Source: Phycisphaeraceae bacterium (GTDB lineage Bacteria; Planctomycetota; Phycisphaerae; Phycisphaerales; SM1A02). Taken from it: 64,000 nt of DNA. A model generated the notes under the pieces. That model was not told the DNA's origin. It made no database searches and worked only from the letters and a program-made list of their open reading frames with translations. Position 1 is the stretch's first letter. The number at the start of each line of letters is the position of its first letter. Shown one piece after another: positions 26,599 to 35,887 of the stretch. Both the position numbers and the translations under genes were made by a program. The DNA is taken from NCBI GenBank assembly GCA_019636755.1, contig JAHBWZ010000007.1:62001-126000 (forward strand). Reading direction: 5' to 3'.

Positions 26599-29058
26599 TC
26601 ATCGGACGGTCGTGGGACCTTCCCGCTCGAGGACGAATCGGTCCGCCGCGGGCTCTTCCAGGAACCAGGGTTCCGGATCCAGGTCCAGGTTCGCCGCGAC
26701 ACCGATCATCCGGTACTCGATGCGACCGAACCGATCGCTCTCGACCGTCGCGCGCTCGGGCACCGGTACACCCTCGATCAGCCGGTAGGCGTGAATCGTC
26801 GTGCGCTCGGTGAAGGTGGCGCCCTCTTCGGACCGTCGAGGCACGATCATCCGGTGGAGCAGCCCGGTCCGCTCATCGATGAAGATCGTGCGCGCCGGAA
26901 GTCCCGCCGGTGATGCCGCGATCTCGAGCAGTACGCGTCCGTCCTCGCGCCGGCGGCTGCGGACCTCCACCGATTCATAGAGGTCCGGCCACCAGTCGAT
27001 GATCGAGAACGGATGGTCGAGCTTCGTCTGCTGCCAGACCGGACCGCCGAGGCGACGGTACTGCTCCCACGTGGACTGGGACCATCCGTACCAGCCGCCG
27101 TAGCAGACCAGCGACCATCCGAACGGCGGGAGTTCCGTCCGCCGCGCCATCCGGTCGTACCCGGCGACGATGACGCGCTCGCGTCCGCTGCATCCGACGT
27201 GCACCATTTCGATCCCATAGTCCATGACGAGGTTGAAGAGGCCTTCGAAGACCTCGCGGGCATGCGCGGCATGGACCATCTGCATGACGGCGTCGGCACT
27301 CGGCAGCGGGTCCGGGTCCGCGCGCCGCGACAGGCGCCTGGTGTCGCCGCCCGGGAGTGTGACCTCCAGGCCGACCACGGCTTCCCGCTCACGCAGAAAG
27401 CGGAGTGACATGCCCTCGATCGCGCGCACGCGCCATCGGTCCGGTGACTCGACCATCGACAGGTCGGACGTCATCTGATCCGGGACCTGCATGGTGAGTC
27501 TCCCCCGCCGCCACGCGACGGAGAGACTTCGCCCCGCACCATCCGCGGCGTCTTCCGCGACATACATGCCGAGATAGGGATCGGCATCCGCGCGCGAGAT
27601 CTCCGGTGCCGGGGACAGATCGGCGCGGGGCAGTTCGAACTGCATGCCGGACTGGAACACGGTTGCCGCGTGCACGGCGCCGGCAGGATCCCGATCGAAG
27701 CGGATCGCGATGTCCTCGAACCCGCGGAATCGACGGCGTCCCTCGGCATCCGGCGGAAGCAGCTGGAATGTCATCTGTCCCGGAACATCGAACGAGAGCC
27801 GGCCGTGGCGAACCAGCGCCGTGCACTCCACGCCCAGTGCATCGAAGCGATACGGGCCGACGAAGTCCGCCCACCGCGCAATGTCGTCCGCGGCGTCCTC
27901 GGGTCGATCGATGCCTGCGAGAGGCTCCAGGATCGTCGCCTGCATCGACAGCATCGGCGAGTTCATCGTGTTGGCCAGCAGGACGAATCCGATGCCGTCG
28001 TCCGGAAGCAGGGTCACGACGGCGCCGAAACCGTCGATCCCGCCGGTGTGCGTGACCATCCGGCGGCCTTCCCACCTCGTGACGAGCCAGCCGAGCCCGG
28101 TGTGCGCCCCCGGGGTGACCAGCGCGTGGGGCGTCCACATCTCCTCGAAGCGCGACTCCCGGATCAGCCGCGTTCCATCGATCTCGCCCTTCGCGAGCAC
28201 GAATCGGATCCACCGCGCCATCGCTCGGGCCGAGGCGTTCACGGCGCCTGCCGGCGCAATCGGATCCAGCCGCCTCATCGGCAGCGCGGTCGGCGCCTCC
28301 GCATCCGCCGGCCAGCGGTAGCCGGTTGCATGATCGGCGTCGGCGCGCATCACATCGATCGAACACGTCGCGCGTTCCATGCCGATCGGCCGGAAGAGCC
28401 GCCGTTCAATCAGCGTCGCCCAGTCCGGCAGTTCCGCCGCCGCGGCCGCGGCATGGCCCGCCACGGAGAACGCGATGTTGTGGTACTCGAAGCGCTGTCG
28501 GAACGGGTGCCGCGGCTCCGCCCGCGCGACGCAGGCGAGAATCTCGTCCCACGACGCGCCGCCGCCGTACCAGAGCAGATCCATGCCGCCCAGCCCCGTC
28601 TGGTGCGCGAGCAGGTCACGGATGGTGGTCTCGGCGTCCGCCAGGGGGTCACGGAGATGGAACGCGGGCAGAACGCGCCGCGGACGGTGATCCCAGTGCA
28701 GCCGGCCGTCGTCCGCAAGCATGCCGATCACGGTCGCGGTCATGCTCTTCGTGCACGACCCGATCGCGAAGAGCGTGTCGGGCGTCACCGGCAGGGCCGA
28801 ATCGACATCGCGCGACCCGAACCCGCGCAGCAGCCGGACTTCATCGCCCGCCACGATCGCCACCGCGAAGCCGGGGGTGCGCGCTTCGGCATGCTGCCGC
28901 TCGAGTTCAGCCACGATGCGCTGGACGGCGGGGTCCGCGGCATCCGGGTGCGTCGCCGCGTCCCTGGCCGCCGCGTCGGTCTTTCCGATCGCCGCGGCAC
29001 ACAGGAGAAGCACCAGGCCGGGACCGGAGACGCCGCAGGACACTGTATGAGGTCGCAT
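26599..29058 (-). CDS. Secreted serine hydrolase (beta-lactamase/class C-like) with long C-terminal domain
   Basis: The 819-aa product has a signal peptide (about 1-30). Its serine beta-lactamase/penicillin-binding-like domain has S101-C-T-K104 (SxxK nucleophile), Y192-H-N194 (YxN) and H337-T-G-G340 (HxG, replacing KTG), the usual triad of esterase/peptidase members. It then has about 430 extra residues. A DUF3471-like beta-rich segment seems likely at about 400-520 (DFVGPYRF...), and an unrecognised beta-rich region ends in HRMIVPRRSEEGATFTE and EYRMIGVAANLDLDPEPWF. Total length is about twice that of a plain serine hydrolase. It is followed by the ALDH7 gene after 140 bases on the same strand. 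Substrate unknown: peptide, ester or cell-wall compound. Confidence 0.85.
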   Translation of the reverse strand: MRPHTVSCGVSGPGLVLLLCAAAIGKTDAAARDAATHPDAADPAVQRIVAELERQHAEARTPGFAVAIVAGDEVRLLRGFGSRDVDSALPVTPDTLFAIGSCTKSMTATVIGMLADDGRLHWDHRPRRVLPAFHLRDPLADAETTIRDLLAHQTGLGGMDLLWYGGGASWDEILACVARAEPRHPFRQRFEYHNIAFSVAGHAAAAAAELPDWATLIERRLFRPIGMERATCSIDVMRADADHATGYRWPADAEAPTALPMRRLDPIAPAGAVNASARAMARWIRFVLAKGEIDGTRLIRESRFEEMWTPHALVTPGAHTGLGWLVTRWEGRRMVTHTGGIDGFGAVVTLLPDDGIGFVLLANTMNSPMLSMQATILEPLAGIDRPEDAADDIARWADFVGPYRFDALGVECTALVRHGRLSFDVPGQMTFQLLPPDAEGRRRFRGFEDIAIRFDRDPAGAVHAATVFQSGMQFELPRADLSPAPEISRADADPYLGMYVAEDAADGAGRSLSVAWRRGRLTMQVPDQMTSDLSMVESPDRWRVRAIEGMSLRFLREREAVVGLEVTLPGGDTRRLSRRADPDPLPSADAVMQMVHAAHAREVFEGLFNLVMDYGIEMVHVGCSGRERVIVAGYDRMARRTELPPFGWSLVCYGGWYGWSQSTWEQYRRLGGPVWQQTKLDHPFSIIDWWPDLYESVEVRSRRREDGRVLLEIAASPAGLPARTIFIDERTGLLHRMIVPRRSEEGATFTERTTIHAYRLIEGVPVPERATVESDRFGRIEYRMIGVAANLDLDPEPWFLEEPAADRFVLEREGPTTVR

Positions 29059-29154
29059 GACGCGGAGGATACGCCGCCTGCCGCGACCGGCACCCGTCGC
29101 TCGCAGGATGCACACGCAGGCGCCCCCGCAGCCCTCACGGTCCCCGGGGCGCGA

Positions 29155-29178
29155 AGCCCGGCGCCGGTCAGCCGGGCT
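29155..29178 (-). terminator. Stem-loop after the flagellar sigma gene
   Basis: Perfect 8-bp inverted repeat AGCCCGGC (29155-29162) / GCCGGGCT (29171-29178) with an 8-base loop, 88 bases downstream of the sigma-28 stop on the minus strand. It lies in the 207-base gap before the serine hydrolase gene. No T tract, so the call is tentative. Confidence 0.4.
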
Positions 29179-29265
29179 CCCGGCCGCCGGGCACCTGTCC
29201 CCTCGACGGGCCCTGCGACGGGGCCGGCCACGCGCATCGTCCGTGCGCCCGGGGCCGACGCGTCC

Positions 29266-30327
29266 TCAGATGTCCTTCTCGCGGTGCTGCATCTGTGCCT
29301 TCAGCCGCGCGAGGATGGAACTGTGCATCTGGCTCACGCGGGACTCGGAGAGATCCAGCGTCATGCCGATCTCCTTCATCGTCATCTCCTCGTAGTAGTA
29401 GAGGATGACGATGAGACGCTCGGCCCGTGAGAGGCCCTTGGTGATCAGGTACCGCAGGTCCTTCCGCTGGACCTCGTCGAGCGGATTGTCCTGCCGATGA
29501 TCCCGGATGACGTCGATCTCCCGGACATCCCGGCTGGAGTCCGTGTCGAACCACTTGCGGTTCAGCGAGACCACGCCCACCGGGCGGCTGTCCTTCGAGA
29601 GCTTCTGGAACTCGCCCAGGTCCACGTCCAGCCGCTCGCAGAGTTCGGCGTCCGTCGGCTTGCGGCCGAATTCCATCTCAAGGCTCTTCCGCGCCCGTTC
29701 CACTTTCGCGGTCCGGGCGCGGACCAGGCGCGGCACCCAGTCCATCGATCGCAGTTCGTCGAAGATGGCGCCGCGGATCCGCGTGGCGGAGAAGGTCTCG
29801 AACTTGACGCCGCGCCCGAGGTCGAAGTTCTCGATGGCGTCCATCAGGCCGAAGAGGCCGGCCTGCATGAGATCGTCAACCTCCACCTCTCCGGGAAGCC
29901 GCTGGTGAAGCCGCTCGGCCGTGCTCCGCACGAGCGGCAGGTAGTTCTCGACCAGGTGATTGCGGAGAGGCTCTGTCGGAGCGCTCTTGTACTCCGTCCA
30001 CACGCGCTCCATCGGCCACTCCCAGATCGGGACTTCCGCGGCCTTCGCCGGCGCCGACTTCGCGGCGACCTTGCGCGGCGTGGAGACGGTCCGGGCCGAC
30101 GCAACCGCCGCCCGATCCGACCCGGCGCGCGTGCTCTTCGCGGCCGGCGCCTTGACGGCATCCGCCGGACCGGTCGATGCGCCGCGGCGCCCGGCCGCGG
30201 CGCGCTTCGATGCAGCGTCTGCGTGCGTCCGTGAGGCGGCGCTCGTCGCGGCCACCTTCGACTCCCGTTTCGCCCTGCTCCGCACGCCGTTCGACGTGGC
30301 CCCTGCCTTCGCGATCGCTTCCGCCAT
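29266..30327 (-). CDS. fliA: Flagellar-type sigma factor (sigma-28, FliA/WhiG family)
   Basis: An alternative sigma factor that should direct late flagellar and chemotaxis genes. The 353-aa product has regions 2, 3 and 4. LRNHLVENYLPLVRSTAERL and DLMQAGLFGLMDAIENFD with FETFSATRIRGAIFDELR form region 2; RELDWVP-like MDWVPRLVR leads into region 3; LSRAERLIVILYYYEEMTMKEIGMTLDLSESRVSQMHSSI is the region 4 helix-turn-helix. It has an unusual N-terminal extension of about 95 residues, almost only Ala, Lys, Arg, Ser and Thr; ordinary FliA is about 240 aa. ATG 30327 has AAGGAG eight bases upstream. It is the last gene of the flagellar cluster, behind flhG and a small membrane protein. Confidence 0.94.
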   Translation of the reverse strand: MAEAIAKAGATSNGVRSRAKRESKVAATSAASRTHADAASKRAAAGRRGASTGPADAVKAPAAKSTRAGSDRAAVASARTVSTPRKVAAKSAPAKAAEVPIWEWPMERVWTEYKSAPTEPLRNHLVENYLPLVRSTAERLHQRLPGEVEVDDLMQAGLFGLMDAIENFDLGRGVKFETFSATRIRGAIFDELRSMDWVPRLVRARTAKVERARKSLEMEFGRKPTDAELCERLDVDLGEFQKLSKDSRPVGVVSLNRKWFDTDSSRDVREIDVIRDHRQDNPLDEVQRKDLRYLITKGLSRAERLIVILYYYEEMTMKEIGMTLDLSESRVSQMHSSILARLKAQMQHREKDI

Positions 30328-30463
30328 TGGCCAGCTCCTTGACCTTCGATCCGAGGCCGCTCATGAAGAGCGCCCTTCGATCCGGCAACTTCGCGCCGTT
30401 CCGTGACGCGGTCGCGGGAATATAGCAAGCCCGCGGCTCCGCGCACAAGCGCCCGCGTTCCGG

Positions 30464-30775
30464 CTACACCGTCAACACCTCGTCCTCCGGATCACCGGTG
30501 GATGACTCCGATCGGGCGACACCACGCGCCGCGTCCGGACGTGCGCCGTCGCGCATCCGGCCACCGAACGAGGGAACACCGATCTCCGCATCGATCAGCA
30601 CGCTGAGCATGCGACCGACCACGAGTCCAGCGACATAGCCGACAGGCATCGCCAGCAGCGCACGGATCAGGGCCGCTTCGGTCGCCACGTCGGCAATCAG
30701 ACCGGATGTCACCGCCACGGAGAACGCGGCGAGTGCCATGACGGCAGCGGGGGCATGGACGGGGAATCGGGTCAT
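30464..30775 (-). CDS. Small membrane protein in the flagellar cluster
   Basis: The 103-aa product has two hydrophobic helices (about 8-30, AAVMALAAFSVAVTSGLIADV, and about 40-62, LLAMPVGYVAGLVVGRMLSVLI) and an Asp/Arg/Ser-rich C-terminal tail. I recognise no family. It lies between flhG (97 bases upstream) and the sigma-28 gene (136 bases downstream) on the same strand. A flagellar or polar-localisation accessory role is possible but rests only on position. Confidence 0.6.
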   Translation of the reverse strand: MTRFPVHAPAAVMALAAFSVAVTSGLIADVATEAALIRALLAMPVGYVAGLVVGRMLSVLIDAEIGVPSFGGRMRDGARPDAARGVARSESSTGDPEDEVLTV

Positions 30776-30872
30776 CCGTCACAGGCCGAACGGTCGTCGA
30801 CGCCTGCGCTGCACAGGCAGCCGGCTCGACTGAAGATCGGCCTCCGACTGATCGACAGAATCCTGACCGGAT

Positions 30873-31868
30873 TCAAGGAGAAGCGGCGATTTCCGCGCGC
30901 CCGCCGCCACCACGTCCGAGAACCGACACGAGGCGCGAGAAGAACCCGCCGGGCGCGCGGCGCTGCCTGGTTTCCGGAACTCCGGCCAGTCGTGCCGCGA
31001 GCCGTTCGACCGCCCGCGTCGCCGGTGCATCCGGCGCAAACAGCGTGAATGGAAGACGATGGCGCACGGCCGCCCCCACCGCCGGGTCGAACGGAACGGC
31101 CGCGCCGAAGGAAATCGCGCGCCCGAGGAACGACAGCGACACGCGATTCATGCGCTCGAAGACCGCGAGTGCCTCCGCCTCGCTCTCGGCCATGTTGACG
31201 ACGAGCATCACCTCCGCGTCCTCCCGCCGCCGGAGCAGGCTCTTGACCATGCCGTAGGCATCGGTCACCGCGGTCGGCTCCGGGGTGGTCGTGACGATGG
31301 TGCTCGTCGAAGCCGCGGCGAAGGCGAGCACGTTCGACGCGATTCCGGCCGCGCAATCGATGATCAGGTCGTCGGTCACGGACTCAAGCGCCTCGAGCTG
31401 CCGCAGGACGAAGGCGCGCTCGCGCGTGCCCAGGTCCGCCATGCCGGCGACGCCGGAGACCCCGGGGATGAGCCGGAACCCCCCCGGCGCCAGCGTCATC
31501 GCGTCGGTCAGCCGGCAGCGACCGGTCAGCACATGAAGCAGATTCTGCGCGGGAGAGAGGTTGCACAGCACGTCCGCATTCGCCATGCCCAGGTCCGCGT
31601 CCAGCAGGCACACCCGGCGCCCCAGTCGCGTCAGCGCGACGGCCAGGTTGACGGCGAGATTACTCTTGCCCACGCCGCCCTTGCCCGACGTGATCGCGAT
31701 CGCCCGCGCCAGGCGCACCGGCCCGGCTGGAGGCGCGGCGTCCTGCCCGCGCGCCGCGGGACGCGGCCGGAAGCTGATCGCGCCGGCAGGGGTGCTCGGC
31801 GGCAGCGTCTCGCCGACCGGCCGCTCACCCGCCGCAAGGCGGCGAAGCGACGCGGCCTGGTCGTTCAC
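30873..31868 (-). CDS. flhG: Flagellar number/placement ATPase FlhG (MinD-like)
   Basis: A membrane-associated MinD/ParA-type ATPase that partners FlhF in controlling flagellar number and site. From GTG 31868 the 331-aa product begins VNDQAASLRRL. DQAASLR at residues 3-9 is the conserved DQAxxLR motif that stimulates the FlhF GTPase. The deviant Walker A GKGGVGKS follows at about 62-69, then DADLGMANADVL (Walker A'), and DLIIDCAAGI. A Pro/Arg-rich linker sits between motif and ATPase. GTG 31868 overlaps the flhF stop as GTGA, which fits the coupling style of this genome. ATG 31907 would bury the motif 15 residues in and overlap flhF by 43 bases. Confidence 0.93.
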   Translation of the reverse strand: MNDQAASLRRLAAGERPVGETLPPSTPAGAISFRPRPAARGQDAAPPAGPVRLARAIAITSGKGGVGKSNLAVNLAVALTRLGRRVCLLDADLGMANADVLCNLSPAQNLLHVLTGRCRLTDAMTLAPGGFRLIPGVSGVAGMADLGTRERAFVLRQLEALESVTDDLIIDCAAGIASNVLAFAAASTSTIVTTTPEPTAVTDAYGMVKSLLRRREDAEVMLVVNMAESEAEALAVFERMNRVSLSFLGRAISFGAAVPFDPAVGAAVRHRLPFTLFAPDAPATRAVERLAARLAGVPETRQRRAPGGFFSRLVSVLGRGGGGRAEIAASP

Positions 31869-33640
31869 GCGTGCTCCGGTGAAAGTGGCCGCAGGTGGGA
31901 CTGGCATGGTGGTGGAACCTGCACGTCAGCAACAAGCAGATCGGCGAGCCGGCCGGGATCGGCGGGCTCAAGGTGACTGGGGACTTCCTGTCCCGTGGAG
32001 AAGAACGAGAGCCTGGTGCCCAGGCGGTGGATGACCTCGACGAGCATGCCGAATCCAACCGACTCATCGAGCTTCGTGAGCAGCACGCGGTCGATGCCGA
32101 CGCGACCGAACGCCTCGGCTTCGCGGAGGAGCACCGATTCACGTGCGGTCGCCGAGAGCACCAGGTGTGTCTCATCGGGCGCCGCGGCCGCGACGAGGGC
32201 CGCGAGTTCGCCGATGCGCAGTTCGTCGTTCTGGCTCCGGCCGGCCGTGTCCACCAGGATCGCGTCGCAGTCGTCCATCGCAAGAACCGCCTCGTGCACG
32301 TCATCCGGTGACATCGCCACGCGCAGGTCCGCGCCGATGATGCCGGCATAGGTTCGAAGCTGATCGATGGCTCCGATGCGATAGGTGTCACAGGTGATCA
32401 GCCCGACGCGCAATCCATGCCGCAGTTTCCATGCGGCTGCCAGTTTCGCCACCGTGGTGGTCTTTCCGACGCCAGTCGGACCGACGAGCGCGACCACCCA
32501 GGGTCGGTCGCGATCGCCGCGCGGCGACGGTGCCATCCGTCCAAGCGCCTCCGCGTGCGGGGCCGAGCCCTCGCCGGTCGCGGGCAGGTAGGCCATGATG
32601 CGGCGCCGCAGCGCCGCGCGAACGCGGTCGGGCTGGTCCAGGTCCGCCGCGCCGAGGTCCCCCGCCACGTCGCGGATGATCCGGTCGGCAAGTTCCTTCG
32701 ACATCTCCCGCGCGATGAGGCGCGTATACCACTCGAAGAGCCGGGGCGGATACGCCGGCGCAGGACCGTCCGCCCCATGGCCGCGGTCGCGCGCGAGAAC
32801 CTGCGTCACGAGCGATCGGAGCGAGGCGATCTCGCCCTGAAGATGCTCGGCAACACGATCGATCGAGGCCGGACCCGTCGCCGCGCTCCCGTTCATGCGG
32901 GCGGTGGCTCCCGGGCGGATGCCCGCGCCTGTGCCGGGATCATCATCGCCGCCCATCGTCTTCAGCACGAAGCGCCGCGGGGTCGACCTGTCCTCCGCAC
33001 CGGGGCGCTTCCCCTCGGCGGCGGACGCCACGGCCGTGGCCGTGCCGACCGGGGCGCTGGCGCCGCGCGGGACGCGCCCCTCGCGCTCGTAGCGTTCGAG
33101 CATCGACTGCGCCAGCCGCCGCGTCCGCTCCCGGTCCACGGCCGGATCGGCGCCCGGATCACCTGGCGTGTGAGCTGGGGACCCGCTCGAGGCGCCTTTC
33201 GCGGACGCCGCCGGCGCGGCTCGGACACCGTCGGCGAGTCGTTCCCGCGCCAGCGCACCTGCATCCGGACCGGCGCCGCCGGCGACCGCGCCGTATGCCG
33301 CGCGAGCCGACGCGCGGCGCGGGACGAGCGCCGGGTCCGGGGGCTGGAGCGGGGGCTGGAGCGGGGGCTGGTCCGGGGGCTGGAGCGGGGGCTGGAGCGG
33401 GGGCGGGGGCGGGACCGCGGCGCCGGCGGGACGTGCCGGCCGGGCGGGAAGCGAGCGGACTTCCGTGGCCGCGGCGGCCGTGACCTCGACGATCGTTCGA
33501 CCGCCGAACCCGAGCATCCACATGGCGCTGCGACGGCGGAACGTCCGCGTCCCGAGGATGACGGCATCCGCGCCGAGTTCGCGCTTCACGGCGCCGAGCG
33601 CCTCCGCCATCGTGTACGCCTGGTATGTCCTGAGATTCAC
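31865..33640 (-). CDS. flhF: Flagellar placement SRP-type GTPase FlhF
   Basis: An SRP-family GTPase that positions the flagellar basal body. The 591-aa product has the short N-terminal B domain (YQAYTMAEALGAVKRELGADAVILGTR at about 6-32), a long low-complexity linker, an N domain and the G domain. GTPase motifs are GPTGVGKTT at 387-395, DTYRIGA at 418-424, DTAGRSQ at 464-470 and TKLDE near the end. The linker contains a PLQPP/PDQPP repeat at about 81-102. Total length is well above the usual 370-460 aa, all due to the linker. It lies 51 bases after flhA, and its stop overlaps flhG. Confidence 0.95.
   Translation of the reverse strand: MNLRTYQAYTMAEALGAVKRELGADAVILGTRTFRRRSAMWMLGFGGRTIVEVTAAAATEVRSLPARPARPAGAAVPPPPPLQPPLQPPDQPPLQPPLQPPDPALVPRRASARAAYGAVAGGAGPDAGALARERLADGVRAAPAASAKGASSGSPAHTPGDPGADPAVDRERTRRLAQSMLERYEREGRVPRGASAPVGTATAVASAAEGKRPGAEDRSTPRRFVLKTMGGDDDPGTGAGIRPGATARMNGSAATGPASIDRVAEHLQGEIASLRSLVTQVLARDRGHGADGPAPAYPPRLFEWYTRLIAREMSKELADRIIRDVAGDLGAADLDQPDRVRAALRRRIMAYLPATGEGSAPHAEALGRMAPSPRGDRDRPWVVALVGPTGVGKTTTVAKLAAAWKLRHGLRVGLITCDTYRIGAIDQLRTYAGIIGADLRVAMSPDDVHEAVLAMDDCDAILVDTAGRSQNDELRIGELAALVAAAAPDETHLVLSATARESVLLREAEAFGRVGIDRVLLTKLDESVGFGMLVEVIHRLGTRLSFFSTGQEVPSHLEPADPGRLADLLVADVQVPPPCQSHLRPLSPEHA
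33338..33412 (-). repeat. 12-bp tandem repeat inside flhF
   Basis: Plus-strand unit GGGGGCTGGAGC (variant GGGGGCTGGTCC) repeated about six times, decaying into GGGGGCGG. On the coding strand it gives the Pro/Leu/Gln repeat PLQPP in the FlhF linker. The unit length is a multiple of three, so copy-number change would keep the frame. Likely a variable low-complexity spacer. Confidence 0.85.
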
Positions 33641-33691
33641 CGTCGTGCCCTCCGTGGCATTCCGGTCATTCGGCGTTGCGTCCCTGCGCAG

Positions 33692-35839
33692 CTACGCCGC
33701 CGGGACCACCCGCGGCGTGGTGACCGTCGAGTCGACGGCGTCGCAGTGTACCAGTCCCATCGATTCGACGTCGAGGCCCTTGACCACCTCGTTGTATCCC
33801 AGGACCGATGCGCGGACGCCTGCCCGCTCCAGCAGTTCATGGAGTTGGGCACGGACGCTCGGACTCGTGAGCACGACGAGCGGGTGCCCCGCATCGAGCA
33901 GTGGCTGCGCCGTATCCGAGACCGCCTTGACGATCCGTCGGGCCACGGGGTCAGGCATCGCGAAGTTCGTCCCGGCGGGGCCGCGATCGATGTATCCGTC
34001 GATCAGGTCGGCCAGCGCGGGATCCACGGCGACGCAGTACAGCCGGGGGCGCCCCCGCTCATCGGTCCCCGCATGCTGCGCGGAGATCGTCCGGCGCAGC
34101 GCGTTGCGGACGTACTCCGTCAGGACCGCGGTGTCCTTGGTGTGTGGTGCCCAGTCACCCAGCGTCTCGACGATGAGTTCCAGGTCGCGGATCGGGACGC
34201 GCTCGGACAGCAGGTTCTGAAGCACCCGCTGGAGGTCACCGGGGCGCACCACCGACGGCACGGTGTCCTCGACCAGTTTCGGCGCGCTCTTCCGGAGTTG
34301 CGACAGCAGGTTACCGACCTCCTCACGCGTGAGCAGTTCTGCGGCATGCTGCCGGATGAGTTCGGTCAGGTGCGTGGCAAGCACGCTGGTCGCATCGACG
34401 ACGGTGTAGTTCATCGTCTCTGCCTGCCGCTTGAGCGCCGGCTCGATCCAGACCGCATCCAGTCCGAAGGCCGGTTCCCGGCCGCGCAGGCCCTCCAGCG
34501 GCGCCGTGGCGAGACCCGAGTCCATGGCCATGACGAGGTTCGGATGGATCACGCCGTCACCGATCACGGCGCCGCGCAGCTTCACGAGGTACCGGTTGGG
34601 TTCCAGCTGGACATTGTCACGGATCCGGATCGGCGGAACGACGATGCCGATCTCCATCGCGAGCTGCTGCCGGATCAGCGTGATGCGGGCAAGCAGGTCC
34701 CCGCCCTGGGTCGGATCGACCACGCCGACCAGCGCGTAGCCGATCTCGATCTCCAGCGTGTCCACCGCCAGCAGTTCCTCCACCGGCTTGTCCGCCGGCG
34801 GGATCGCCGCTTCCGCACGGGCGGCGTCCTCCTGGTCCCGAAGCTGCGTCCGGGCGAATCGTCGCATCGCCCAGGCGATCCCGCCCACCAGCAGCGAGGT
34901 CGCGAACAGGGGAACCGTGGGCAGCGGGGTCACGGCGAGCAGGCCAAGGAAGCCCGCGATGAGCGCGAGCGCCATCGGCTGCGAGGCCAGCTGCGCCGGG
35001 ATCTGCTCGCCGATCGTCTCCCGCTGGTTGGAGCGGGCGACGATCAGGCCGGCCGCGATGGCGATGACGAACGACGGGATCTGGCTCACGAGACCGTCGC
35101 CGATCGTCAGCTTCGTGAAGACCGCCAGCGAGTCCGACATCGCCCAGCCCTTCTCGAAGGCGCCGATGGCGAACCCGCCGACGATGTTCACCAGCGTGAT
35201 GACGATGCCGGCGATCGCATCGCCGCGGACGAACTTGCTCGCGCCGTCCATCGCTCCGTAGAAGTCCGCCTCGCGCGTGATCGAGTCCCGTCGCGACCGC
35301 GCCTCCTTCTCGTCGATGAGTCCGGCCGACAGGTCGGCGTCGATCGCCATCTGCTTGCCGGGCATGGCGTCGAGCGTGAAGCGTGCGGCCACTTCACTCA
35401 TGCGGGTGGCGCCCTTGGTGATCACCACGAACTGCACGACGACGAGGATCGTGAAGATGATCGCACCGACGATCGGCGAGTTCCCGGCGACGAACGTCCC
35501 GAACGCGCTGATGACATTGCCGGCGACGCCCTCCGCCGCCGCCGGCGTCGCCGCGTCGGCAGAAAGGATCAGGCGGGTCGACGCCACGTTCAGGACCAGC
35601 CGGAAGAGCGTCGTCGCCAGGAGCAGCGCCGGGAATGCACTGAACTCCAGCGGTCGTCCCATGTAGATCGTGGTCATCAGGATGACGACCGCGAGGGAGA
35701 GGTTGAAGACGAGCAGGATGTCCATCACCGCCGTCGGCAGCGGGACGACGAGGACGATGACGAGCAGGAGGAACGAGACCGGCACCATGAAGTGCCGATG
35801 GCGTGCGAACTGGCTGAAGATGCGGTCGAGCGTTGCCAT
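33692..35839 (-). CDS. flhA: Flagellar type III export gate protein FlhA
   Basis: The ring-forming export-gate membrane protein of the flagellar type III secretion system. The 715-aa product has about eight N-terminal membrane helices (about 17-310) with the family signature NVASTRLIL. Between helices lies the FHIPEP-type cytoplasmic loop (MPGKQMAIDADLSAGLID...RR...E.DFYGAMDGASKFVRGDAIAGI), with the invariant charged residues present. The C-terminal cytoplasmic domain (about 350-700) carries LAVDTLEIEIGYALV and NYTVVDATSVLATHL. Length is close to the usual 690-700. ATG 35839 is 48 bases after the flhB stop. Confidence 0.98.
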   Translation of the reverse strand: MATLDRIFSQFARHRHFMVPVSFLLLVIVLVVPLPTAVMDILLVFNLSLAVVILMTTIYMGRPLEFSAFPALLLATTLFRLVLNVASTRLILSADAATPAAAEGVAGNVISAFGTFVAGNSPIVGAIIFTILVVVQFVVITKGATRMSEVAARFTLDAMPGKQMAIDADLSAGLIDEKEARSRRDSITREADFYGAMDGASKFVRGDAIAGIVITLVNIVGGFAIGAFEKGWAMSDSLAVFTKLTIGDGLVSQIPSFVIAIAAGLIVARSNQRETIGEQIPAQLASQPMALALIAGFLGLLAVTPLPTVPLFATSLLVGGIAWAMRRFARTQLRDQEDAARAEAAIPPADKPVEELLAVDTLEIEIGYALVGVVDPTQGGDLLARITLIRQQLAMEIGIVVPPIRIRDNVQLEPNRYLVKLRGAVIGDGVIHPNLVMAMDSGLATAPLEGLRGREPAFGLDAVWIEPALKRQAETMNYTVVDATSVLATHLTELIRQHAAELLTREEVGNLLSQLRKSAPKLVEDTVPSVVRPGDLQRVLQNLLSERVPIRDLELIVETLGDWAPHTKDTAVLTEYVRNALRRTISAQHAGTDERGRPRLYCVAVDPALADLIDGYIDRGPAGTNFAMPDPVARRIVKAVSDTAQPLLDAGHPLVVLTSPSVRAQLHELLERAGVRASVLGYNEVVKGLDVESMGLVHCDAVDSTVTTPRVVPAA

Positions 35840-35887
35840 GGTGCGTGAGGATCACCGGGACGTGCCCGGAGCCGGCGGTTCAGGTCG

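Noticed and set aside
33338-33412. Repeat-induced frameshift or pseudogene in flhF
   Set aside because: The 12-bp unit keeps the frame, and all FlhF GTPase motifs follow intact.
32417-35848. A 1143-codon plus-strand open frame
   Set aside because: It is antisense to flhF and flhA, which are certain genes. Its translation is Arg/His/Asp-rich without any domain.
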